Below the pieces are notes generated by a model. It saw nothing but the letters and a program-made list of their open reading frames with translations. It was not told the origin of the DNA and did no database searches. DNA of 53,600 nt from Calothrix sp. MO_192.B10 (GTDB lineage: Bacteria; Cyanobacteriota; Cyanobacteriia; Cyanobacteriales; Nostocaceae): contig JASJDS010000016.1 of the NCBI GenBank assembly GCA_030065055.1, forward strand, positions 1 to 53,600, in the 5' to 3' direction. A program made the translations under genes and the position numbers. This document shows, in pieces, positions 34,533 through 42,233 of the stretch (within the stretch, counting starts at the first letter, position 1; each line of letters begins with the position of its first letter).

Positions 34533-35252
34533 ATGGCAAATGAAGAGTATCTAGCTTTGCTCAAGCAAGGGGTAGATGTTTGGAATAATTGGAGAATCAA
34601 CAATTCAGATAATATAAATCCTGACCTCAGTGGAGCTGACCTGAGTGATACTGACCTCAGTGGTGCTAATCTCACTGGTGTCCAATTATTAGGTGCTGAC
34701 CTAAGTGATACCGATCTCAGCGATGCCCAGCTAGTGAATGCTAATCTTAGTGATGCCATTCTCAGGGATGCTGACCTTAGTAATACCCAGTTAGTAAATG
34801 CCAACCTCAGTAATAGTGACATTATTAATGCTGATTTGAGCAGAGCTAACCTCAGTGAAGCCGAGCTAGTAAATGCCAATCTCAGTAGTGCGGATCTAAG
34901 CAATACCCAATTCGTGAATGCCAATCTCAGTAATGCTGATCTCAATGATGCTGACTTGAGCAATGCCCAGTTAGTGAATGCCAATCTTAGCAATGCTAAT
35001 CTCAATGATGCTGACTTGATGGGGGCTGACTTAAGCAGAAGTCAAGCAAAGGGAACAAATTTTACAGCAGCAATACTGACAGGTGCTTGTTTATCAGAGT
35101 GGAATATTAACAGTGCTACAAAGCTAGATAATATCGAGTGCGACTACGTTTACTTGGAAAGTGGACAGCTTCAACGTCGCCCTAGTAATGGAGAATTTGC
35201 ACCAGGAGAGTTTATCCAGCTATTTCAGAAAGATGAAGAAAATGATAGCTAA
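34533..35252 (+). CDS. Pentapeptide-repeat protein
   Basis: A 239-residue protein: a 30-residue leader (EEYLALLKQGVDVWNNWRIN), then about 30 pentapeptides (residues ~31-185) of pattern A(D/N)LSx, with a higher-order period AxLSNxQLVNANLS, and a non-repetitive tail (EWNINSATKLDNIECDYVYL; NGEFAPGEFIQLFQKD). The leader and tail match common cyanobacterial pentapeptide proteins. The fold is a right-handed beta-helix; the biochemical role is unknown. GAAAGTGAG precedes the ATG. Soluble, no signal peptide. Confidence 0.88.
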   Translation: MANEEYLALLKQGVDVWNNWRINNSDNINPDLSGADLSDTDLSGANLTGVQLLGADLSDTDLSDAQLVNANLSDAILRDADLSNTQLVNANLSNSDIINADLSRANLSEAELVNANLSSADLSNTQFVNANLSNADLNDADLSNAQLVNANLSNANLNDADLMGADLSRSQAKGTNFTAAILTGACLSEWNINSATKLDNIECDYVYLESGQLQRRPSNGEFAPGEFIQLFQKDEENDS

Positions 35253-35822
35253 AAAATGAACAGGGCACAAGCATTCATAGGTGTCAAATTAAGGTAAAAA
35301 TTGCTTCAGGCTTGGCTAACACATCCACCTGGAACTAAAGTTCCAGGCTCATAAACGAAGTCTACTGAAGTAGACTAAAAAATTTTCAGGTGATTCAGTC
35401 ATCTTTAGATGACTTTGTCTACTCGCTGTGGAAATTAATGATACTGTGGGCGAATTGGTGGGGGGTATGACCAATTATGTCCATATACCAGATACCAGGT
35501 ATTTCAGTGCGTTTCAACTGATAACTTGCACCAATGTCGTTTAGCCCACATTCCTACCTGGAAATTTATTTCCAGGCTGATAAACCAAGCACCTTGTACG
35601 CCGAAGGCGTTCCCGTAGGGTAACGCGCTGTTAGCGCAGCTTGTCCGTAGGACATAAGCCTTGCCTAGTCTGATTTATCAGACTTTGTCTTTGAGCCTGG
35701 GAATTAATTCCTAGGCGGACATTTGGGCTCGCAGCTAAATTGTATAAAATAAAAAAATCAGGTGATTGTAGTGCGGGCATCCTGCCCGCTTTATGTATAC
35801 AGTTTAGACGCTTAACAGCTTA
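35253..35822. other. Repeat-rich intergenic region
   Basis: No gene in 570 bp. Contains CCTGGAAC-TAAA-GTTCCAGG near 35328, CCTGGAAATTTATTTCCAGG near 35557, and an inverted copy of the 20121-20240 element (TCTGATTTATCAGA, GGGAATTAATTCCTAGGCGG) to about 35736. In between is a TCCCGTAGGGTAACGCGCTG-type repeat near 35610-35660. Confidence 0.75.
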
Positions 35823-36434
35823 TTATCCCGCGAGTTCACTCTCTTGCTTCTCTTGCTCTGTTTCTGCTGGCTTAGGGGTATCTATTGCCACAACATCTGG
35901 TTCTACAACAGGTTCATCTGAAGGTTGAGGACTTGTTTGCTCTGTTTCTGCTGGCTTAGGGGTATTAATTGCCACAACATCTGGTTCTACAACAGGTTCA
36001 TCTGAAGGTTGAGGACTTGTTTGCTCTGTTTCTGCTGGCTTAGGGGTATTAATTGCCACAACATCTGGTTCTACAACAGGTTCATCTGAAGGTTGAGGAC
36101 TTGTTGGTTTTGCCTTTTTTGAGAATCCAATAGCTGTCAAAACTTCACCAGTACTAACTAAGAAGCGAATCACTCCTTTATCTAAATCTTTCTTACCTCG
36201 CTGTTGAGAAACTTGAATAATTCTTTCTCCCAATTTTTCCCCAACTTCCCTAGCCTCTGACAAGTCAGTGAAAGACTTTTTTTTAGAAACGGTTTTTACT
36301 AGCAGTTCCAACTCCTTATTCCCTTTGCGAGTAGTGGAATTAATTCCTTGTAATGCCACATTTTTCTTAATAGTCTTAGTGATAACTTTCACCAGCTGCT
36401 TATTACTCAATGTTGCCTGACTCTTTTGGCTCAT
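35823..36434 (-). CDS. Hypothetical protein with three 28-residue C-terminal repeats
   Basis: A 203-residue protein. The basic N-terminal part (SNKQLVKVITKTIKKNVALQ; EAREVGEKLGERIIQVSQQR; GVIRFLVSTGEVLTAIGFSK) looks helical and globular. The C-terminal half is three nearly identical 84-bp / 28-residue units with the pattern SPQPSDEPVVEPDVVAIxTP then KPAETEQ, followed by EKQESELAG. The repeats are acidic and Pro/Glu-rich, probably an extended flexible stalk. No signal peptide. Function unknown. The DNA identity of the units suggests length polymorphism between strains. Confidence 0.7.
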   Translation of the reverse strand: MSQKSQATLSNKQLVKVITKTIKKNVALQGINSTTRKGNKELELLVKTVSKKKSFTDLSEAREVGEKLGERIIQVSQQRGKKDLDKGVIRFLVSTGEVLTAIGFSKKAKPTSPQPSDEPVVEPDVVAINTPKPAETEQTSPQPSDEPVVEPDVVAINTPKPAETEQTSPQPSDEPVVEPDVVAIDTPKPAETEQEKQESELAG

Positions 36435-36976
36435 CTTATTATTTCCTTTTGCTTATGAGTCTCAGATTCATCCAGAGGTGAAACATTATTTGCCATTTCC
36501 ACAATGGACTCCAATTATCCTAGGACTAATTGATAAAGCTCAGATTAAGACAAGGATAAGACACTCAAAGCTAGCTGGTAGCTATAGCACTACGCGCAAG
36601 TAATAAGTAATAAGTAATAAGTAATAAGTTTACTGTTCATAGGTTTGCTGCAATAACCATAACACACATCTTGCACCCAAGTATTAATACTGATTTTTGA
36701 TGTTATTAATAAACATATATTTTTATCAACAGCACGAAATATGAGGGTTTTTAGCCTGCGTAGGCAGGCTTTGATTGTATAGCCGAGGCAGTTGCGGTGG
36801 TGAGGCAGTACGGTCTTGGGGTCTCCCCAAGTGGAGTAACTGCCGAAAGGGTGAATCCTGCGGATACGCTTTGCGAGCCCCGGCATAAGCAAACTGCCGT
36901 TCACCCTTCTAGGGTGCAGGTGCAAGATATGAGATAACAGCAAAGAGCGATCGCTAATTGTGATCTCATCACCCCA
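36435..36976. other. Repeat-bearing intergenic region
   Basis: Contains AAGTAATAAGTAAT tandem units near 36598-36625 and, at about 36790-36900, a second copy of the repeat at 12620-12735 (GCGGTGGTGAGGCAGTAC, CCAAGTGGAGTAACTGCCGA, CCCGGCATAA, AACTGCCGT), interrupted by extra segments. A HIP1 site lies near 36947. No gene called. Confidence 0.65.
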
Positions 36977-37456
36977 TTACTTCATCACCTCATCACCTTC
37001 AACTACCTCTGTCAAACGACAACGATTTTCAGCGCTACAGGAAAGTCGAGAGGCACGCTGTTGGACAATAGTATCTAAATCTGGTCTTCCTGTGAGGAAA
37101 AGTCGCAAATCTGCCCAAATAGCGTATAAAGCATCTACCATCGCCCCAATAATCGGTAATTTGGTCACAGCGTAAACCCAACCCATTCCCAATTCTTCGT
37201 ATACCCGTCGAAAAACCTCAACATTTTTGATTACCCTTCCATCTGGTAATACTGCATGAATGCGTCCCATTGCGGTTTCAAAATCAACTCCACCATGATT
37301 TTCAGGAGTGTAGTCATCGGTTGCAATATCGACAAACGCCACTATTCCTCTACCACCATCCCGCTTTTGCAAAAAGTTGACTTCCCGCAAACATAAAGGA
37401 CATTCTCCATCGTAGAGTAATTTGATTTTCCAAGATTGGCTATTGGTTGAAGGCAT
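36977..37456 (-). CDS. DCC-family (DUF393) thiol-disulfide oxidoreductase-like protein
   Basis: A 159-residue DUF393 protein. The signature LLYDGECPLCLREVNFL carries CPLC (Cys19-x-x-Cys22) in a thioredoxin-like position, followed by DGGRGIVAFVDIA, a segment AMGRIHAVLPDGRV and the typical downstream AVTKLPIIGAMVDALYAIWA. The family is annotated as thiol-disulfide oxidoreductase on the basis of the CxxC; substrate unknown. The C-terminal tail is longer than in minimal members. Same strand as the Uma2 gene upstream (98-bp gap). Confidence 0.88.
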   Translation of the reverse strand: MPSTNSQSWKIKLLYDGECPLCLREVNFLQKRDGGRGIVAFVDIATDDYTPENHGGVDFETAMGRIHAVLPDGRVIKNVEVFRRVYEELGMGWVYAVTKLPIIGAMVDALYAIWADLRLFLTGRPDLDTIVQQRASRLSCSAENRCRLTEVVEGDEVMK

Positions 37457-37553
37457 AATATGTGGCTCTTAATAAAATTTAACAATAATTGTAATTGATA
37501 ACCAATTTAGACATGGGTTCCTTGAACTTTATTTCCAGGTGGGTTGCTGCAAG

Positions 37554-38186
37554 TTATTTAATTTGACTTTTCACCCAGTTACGAAATTCTCGAACTAGTT
37601 CTAAGTAATCTTGTTGATTAACCTGTTGTAAAAATCGGGAAATTTCTGCCAGCGGTAGATTGGGAAAAGCTAAACTCTGCTCAACAGTTACATATTGTTG
37701 ACTTTGGAGAACATTGATACTAAAGGAATTACCATCATAACGCCAGATTTCCGGTACACCCATATCCGCGTAGATTGGTAGGCGATTTTCACAACTGCTG
37801 GTAATATCAATTTCCACCACTAAATCTGGTGGAGGGTCTTGTTGTAGGCTGATTCTGTTTTTACCCTTAACTGCATTCAGATTGGTAATGTAAAAACATT
37901 CATCTGGTTCAACTCCACTAAGTTTTGGAAGTTTGAAAGTAGTGGAACCCAGGGGATAAATTCTGATTTCTAGTTCTTCAGCTATAGTTTCCACAAATCT
38001 ACCCATAGCTTTTTTGTAAATTTCATGCTCTGGTGATGGAGCCATAATTTCCAGATTTCCCTGGTTATATGTCAGTCGCAGACGGCGACTATGATTGAGT
38101 TCTTGAAGTAAGGTTTCATAGGTTTGCCAGCTGATACCCGATAGGTGGATAATTTCTACTGGTTGCAAGGCAATAGTACTAGTCAT
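37554..38186 (-). CDS. Uma2-family (DUF820) putative endonuclease
   Basis: A 210-residue full-length Uma2 protein: ISWQTYETLLQELNHSRRLR, PSPEHEIYKKAMGRFVETIA, then GVEPDECFYI (the PD motif), PPPDLVVEIDITSSCENRLP (E-x-D variant of the ExK strand) and YADMGVPEIWRYDG. The PD-(D/E)XK fold implies nuclease activity, which has rarely been shown for this group. It is unrelated in detail to the copy at 30503. Confidence 0.9.
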   Translation of the reverse strand: MTSTIALQPVEIIHLSGISWQTYETLLQELNHSRRLRLTYNQGNLEIMAPSPEHEIYKKAMGRFVETIAEELEIRIYPLGSTTFKLPKLSGVEPDECFYITNLNAVKGKNRISLQQDPPPDLVVEIDITSSCENRLPIYADMGVPEIWRYDGNSFSINVLQSQQYVTVEQSLAFPNLPLAEISRFLQQVNQQDYLELVREFRNWVKSQIK

Positions 38187-38332
38187 GGCAGTATTTTTAT
38201 ACCTTAGAAAGTAAACGAACGAATTTGGGATTCAATCTTCAATCTAACTCAGCGTTCACTCCTTTGATAGAATCAGCCTTTGTTCAACTACCAGATTTAC
38301 GAGGGATAGTATTTGAGCCAATGTCTCACACT

Positions 38333-38389
38333 AGTACAAGATGACAAAAAGGTAGTAAATATAACCATAATCCAAAGAGCGATCGCTAA
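38333..38389. repeat. 57-bp dispersed repeat with HIP1 site, copy 2
   Basis: Matches 34294-34350 with only a few differences, both ending in AAAGAGCGATCGCTAA. It overlaps the stop codon end of the serine hydrolase gene by four bases. Confidence 0.9.
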
Positions 38390-39693
38390 TTTTGGTGTAG
38401 AGTTGTCATCTGATTGAAAACAAGACGAGACATATCAGGAAAAATCTTCTTACTTTTGGCGTAAGCTGGATGATCCCCAAAGATGCTAAGTATATAACGA
38501 GTTTTACGATCTTTGGTGACAACAAAAGCTACTTCTTGCCGAGAAAAACTAGTCCAACCAGCTTTTGAGGCGAAAAATCCTACTTTATCAGGGGAGAGGG
38601 ACTGACCGAAAAAGCTCTCTATCGGATTAAAATCTATGGGATTAGGGGGTATTTTTTGCCACACTTCCGGTCGTATATCTCTTGTAAGTAAACCCAACAT
38701 TGACTCACCATATTCCGGCGCAACAGCTTGACTAGAAACAATTTCATACATCAGTCTGGCTGTTTGGTATGTAGTTATTTTATTACGCTGGGGGTTCTTG
38801 CGATCGCCACGTATTTGTAAGTCAGGTCCGACGGGGGATGTAATATCTAAATCAGTGATGGGAAATGTCTTTTGACTAATATTAATATTTTTATAGTTTG
38901 CTTGTTCAAAAAAGGTATTAATTTTCTCTCTGCGTTTTTTCCATGCTTGTAATTCTGTATTACTGAGTTTTTTACTAGAAGATTTTGTACCTGTAATTCT
39001 ATCTAAGATACGACTCCCTGCATTATTATCTGACTTTAACATCATTTTATTCAGGTCGGCGTTAACTTCCCCATTAAACGGAATTATTCCTGCTTTAATT
39101 TGGGCATTCAGGGCAACCATCCAAAACATTTTTACCACACTCGCTGGATATCTTGGTTGACCTTGTCTATGTCCAGAAATTGTATGATTTTGTAAGTCAA
39201 TTAAGGTAATGGATAATTTTTCTGTTGGTAATTTATGCTTTTTAGCATATGTGATTAATTTGTTAATAATTACATCTAATTGTTTACTCTTATTTAATTG
39301 AGGAGGATTAGTAACATTATAGACCTGGGCTAAATTATTTGCAGTGACTGTAACAGGGGGGGGTACTTGTACAACTTTTATTTCAGGATTCCCTGTGACA
39401 TCAGCCGTTTGATTAATAGTTTTAGGATTATTATTTTCTGGTAATTTTTCTGAGTTATTTACAGAATTATCCACTGGCTGGGAATCTGCAACCTGAGAAG
39501 AATTTTCAACTTGTGTTTTTTCATAGATAGCTTTTTTCAAGAAAAAACTACTGATGCTAAACAAAGATAATATGGATAAAATGACTAAAATAATTAGACT
39601 ATAAAACTGCCAATGAGATAATTGTGATTTTCGAGTTTTACGGATAATTCGACCATTTGATGTGGAATATTTTTGAGGATATTTTATAGCCAT
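38386..39693 (-). CDS. Class A beta-lactamase-like serine hydrolase
   Basis: A 435-residue membrane-anchored protein. The N-terminal helix (FYSLIILVILSILSLFSISS) is followed by a low-complexity Asn/Val-rich linker to about residue 120, then a penicillin-recognising fold: SxxK as SVVK in RYPASVVKMFWMV, SDN in KSDNNAGSRILDRITG, and a KTG-like KAG in FFASKAGWTSF. Catalytic motifs are intact, but antibiotic hydrolysis should not be assumed; periplasmic D,D-peptidase or esterase roles are equally likely. It lies 21 bp downstream of the Ser/Thr kinase gene, suggesting an operon and a cell-wall link. Confidence 0.88.
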   Translation of the reverse strand: MAIKYPQKYSTSNGRIIRKTRKSQLSHWQFYSLIILVILSILSLFSISSFFLKKAIYEKTQVENSSQVADSQPVDNSVNNSEKLPENNNPKTINQTADVTGNPEIKVVQVPPPVTVTANNLAQVYNVTNPPQLNKSKQLDVIINKLITYAKKHKLPTEKLSITLIDLQNHTISGHRQGQPRYPASVVKMFWMVALNAQIKAGIIPFNGEVNADLNKMMLKSDNNAGSRILDRITGTKSSSKKLSNTELQAWKKRREKINTFFEQANYKNINISQKTFPITDLDITSPVGPDLQIRGDRKNPQRNKITTYQTARLMYEIVSSQAVAPEYGESMLGLLTRDIRPEVWQKIPPNPIDFNPIESFFGQSLSPDKVGFFASKAGWTSFSRQEVAFVVTKDRKTRYILSIFGDHPAYAKSKKIFPDMSRLVFNQMTTLHQN

Positions 39694-39714
39694 ATTCTTT
39701 ACATCCGTACAAGT

Positions 39715-41382
39715 CTAGATTTTTTTGTAATCAGATATCTTGATTTGACCATTGATGTATCGCAAGGAATAACGATAACTGTTAGTATTCAAAGAAGTTT
39801 TTCGCCGTTGACCATTTCTATAAAGTGTCAATTCTTCAGTAACAACCACTTCTATTTCTGCTCGATTGTTGCGGGGGATAAATCTGATTACCCGATCTAG
39901 GCTTTGCACGCCATAGGTATAGTAGGCATTATATTTGCGTAGCCAATCTACTGAACTTAAACAATCATCTTCCGGAACCCCACTGGCAATACAACCTTCA
40001 GGATCGGGGGTTTTGCTAATGTTATCCCTATAGGCTTTACCTGTTAGTAGTTGTTCCCCTAGAGTTGTTCTGTAGGGAGGAGAAAACATTTCTTTTTTGG
40101 CTACAAGCCATTGTCTGACAACCCTTGTGGCACCACTGCGTGAAATTACAGATGAACTGCTCTGTGGTTGGGAAAATGTTACTCTAGGCGATGGCGTGGG
40201 AGATGGTTGGGGGCGAATGGGGACAAATACAGTCTTTGTGGGGGTTGGAATTGGTTGTAAATCCGATGCAGGAGGGGAAGGGGAAGCAGTCGGTGTGGGA
40301 GAAGGGCTAGGGTTGGAATCAACCAACTGACGAGAATTTTGCATCATATCCATCATCCACAAACCACCGACCAAAAATACGCCAATCACACTACCAATAA
40401 TCACGGCTTGTTGCCAACTTCCCAATCCATTATGGGAAGAAGGTGTTGGTGGTGGAGATGGAGGAGGTGGAGATGGAGGAGGTGGAGATGGGACTGTGGG
40501 GGGTTGCTGATAACCTGCGGAGGGAGGGGTGGAGGTAGGAGTGACTGGACTTTGCAATGCGTTTAGCATTTCCCCCGTGTTATGGTAGCGATCGCAGGGT
40601 GATTGTTGTACTGCTTTATCCAATACGGCGGCTAAATTAGCACTCACATTCACCGCATAATGTCGCCATCTCAATTCTCCTGTAGCGGGATCTGTGGCTA
40701 ACTCTTGGGGCATTTTGCCTGTAAGTAAATAAATCGCCGTTAGCCCTAAACTATATATATCGCTGGAAAATACTGGTCTACCAACGGATTGTTCCATAGG
40801 CATAAATCCGGGAGTACCGATAACAATGGACTGGGTGGAGTTACCAGAAGGAGTCATCAATGTACCCATAGTTTCCTTGACGGCACCAAAATCAATTAAT
40901 ACGGGTTTACCATCACTTAAACGCAGAATGATATTATCTGGTTTGATATCCCGATGAACCATATGCTGGCTATGGACAAAATTCAGAATCGGCAAAATAT
41001 TAATGATAATTTCCCTGACTTCTCCCTCACTCAATACTCCCTGCTGTTGTACCTTTTGAGTTAAGGTTTGACCTTCAATATATTCTTGAACTAGATAGAA
41101 TAGACCATTTTCCAGAAAATAAGCATATAAACGAGGAATTTGGTCTGTGCTATCCCCTAATTCTTCTAAAATTGCCGCTTCCCGTTGGAATCTTTCCTGT
41201 ACTAGTTGATATACTTGAGGATTATTAGCAACTGGTTTGAGTTGTTTGATCACACAAAAGCGACCAGATGGCATTTGGGTATCTTCTGCTAAAAAAGTTT
41301 CACCAAATCCACCACTGCCCAGAACCCGTACTACTTTATAGCGATTATTTAACAATGTCGGTGTGATCATTATTTTGCCCAC
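39715..41382 (-). CDS. Hanks-type Ser/Thr protein kinase with C-terminal ARC6/IMS-like domain
   Basis: A 555-residue membrane kinase. Kinase domain residues ~13-270: glycine loop LGSGGFGETFLAED, Lys in CVIKQL, catalytic MVHRDIKPDNIIL, metal motif IDFGAV and GTPGFMPMEQ. A Pro/Ser-rich linker (~275-320), a membrane helix (AVIIGSVIGVFLVGGLWMM, ~325-347) and a second Pro-rich spacer follow. The last ~140 residues (VVRQWLVAKKEMFSPPYRTT; TYGVQSLDRVIRF; RYINGQIKISDYKK) match the IMS/ARC6-like domain often fused to cyanobacterial kinases, placed outside the membrane. Targets unknown. An in-frame ATG at 41370 is an alternative start. Confidence 0.93.
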   Translation of the reverse strand: MGKIMITPTLLNNRYKVVRVLGSGGFGETFLAEDTQMPSGRFCVIKQLKPVANNPQVYQLVQERFQREAAILEELGDSTDQIPRLYAYFLENGLFYLVQEYIEGQTLTQKVQQQGVLSEGEVREIIINILPILNFVHSQHMVHRDIKPDNIILRLSDGKPVLIDFGAVKETMGTLMTPSGNSTQSIVIGTPGFMPMEQSVGRPVFSSDIYSLGLTAIYLLTGKMPQELATDPATGELRWRHYAVNVSANLAAVLDKAVQQSPCDRYHNTGEMLNALQSPVTPTSTPPSAGYQQPPTVPSPPPPSPPPPSPPPTPSSHNGLGSWQQAVIIGSVIGVFLVGGLWMMDMMQNSRQLVDSNPSPSPTPTASPSPPASDLQPIPTPTKTVFVPIRPQPSPTPSPRVTFSQPQSSSSVISRSGATRVVRQWLVAKKEMFSPPYRTTLGEQLLTGKAYRDNISKTPDPEGCIASGVPEDDCLSSVDWLRKYNAYYTYGVQSLDRVIRFIPRNNRAEIEVVVTEELTLYRNGQRRKTSLNTNSYRYSLRYINGQIKISDYKKI

Positions 41383-41783
41383 ATCGTTCTGACTAATATC
41401 ACTGGATACATCAGCTATATGGGTAATTCCTGGGATGGATGAGATTTATTCTAGTTTTGGTATCAAATCTTAATATATAGCGCTACGCGCTAGGGAACAG
41501 GGAACAGGGAACGGGGAACAGCAGACTGTCAAAGGATTTCAGGATTTAAAAATGTCCTAACCGCGGAGGCGTAGTGCTATATATAGGGCTGGCTGAAAAA
41601 GTCTTTTGGCGAGGGCAGGGAACTCTTAACAGGAAACAGTGCTATACAATTGGATTAACAAAGTTTTTGTAGAAAAGATTGTCGTCGCCTCACTCGCATT
41701 CATCCCTCCCACACTGACTTTCAGGTCAGATGTGGGACTTCTGCTGTTATTGTTAAAAAAAGGAATTTCGCTGGGAGATTTTT
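41383..41783. other. Divergent spacer
   Basis: Contains GGGAACAGGGAACAGGGAAC tandem units near 41490-41520 and two GCTATATATAG-like motifs. The 77-codon ORF starting at 41639 overlaps tatA in another frame and is not supported. Confidence 0.55.
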
Positions 41784-41957
41784 ATGTTTGGACTGGGATG
41801 GCTAGAAGTGGGTGTGATTGCCATAGTCGCCATAGTGATTTTTGGACCAAAAAAAATTCCCGAACTGGGTAGTACATTGGGTAAAACCTTACGAGGTTTT
41901 AAGGAGGAAATTAATAATCCCAATGACGACACCAATTCGGAATCAGAACAACAATAG
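41784..41957 (+). CDS. tatA: Twin-arginine translocase subunit TatA/E
   Basis: A 57-residue TatA-family protein: one N-terminal membrane helix (LGWLEVGVIAIVAIVIF), the hinge and amphipathic helix signature FGPKKIPELGSTLGKTLRGF, then a short acidic Asn/Asp-rich tail. TatA oligomers form the translocation element for folded proteins across cytoplasmic and thylakoid membranes. GGGAG lies 8 nt before the ATG. No tatC is adjacent. The helix-hinge-FG.KxxP pattern makes the family assignment firm; TatA versus TatB is decided by the short tail. Confidence 0.92.
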   Translation: MFGLGWLEVGVIAIVAIVIFGPKKIPELGSTLGKTLRGFKEEINNPNDDTNSESEQQ

Positions 41958-41988
41958 TTATCAATACTACTGGCGCATTATAAATGAT

Positions 41989-42233
41989 GTAGAGACGCGA
42001 TATACCACGTCTCTACACCATCTAGATATGTAACGCATTCCCCACGTATAGAATGCGGGGGCTTTAATAACTCGTTTCCAGGCTCAGCCTGGAAACACAT
42101 CCTAGGAGGCTCTGCCTCCCATTAAGTCTGGGGGCAGAGCCTCCCTAAAATGCATCTACTTGGTAAAACCTTGTAACGAGGGATCTAGAAAGATTTTTGT
42201 GAAACAGTATCAGTGGCGATCGCTCGCCAATGA
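41989..42233. other. Hairpins and dispersed element after tatA
   Basis: 41989-42016 is a 9-bp perfect hairpin (GTAGAGACG / CGTCTCTAC). CGCATTCCCC followed by GAATGCGGGGGC (42034-42062) can fold in two alternative ways and resembles ends of IS200/IS605-type elements. 42072-42146 repeats the palindromes of 26865-26942. No gene. Confidence 0.6.

Noticed and set aside
34481-35005. 174-codon minus-strand ORF
   Set aside because: It is the antisense shadow of the pentapeptide-repeat gene; its Leu/Ala/Ser-rich repeats mirror that gene.
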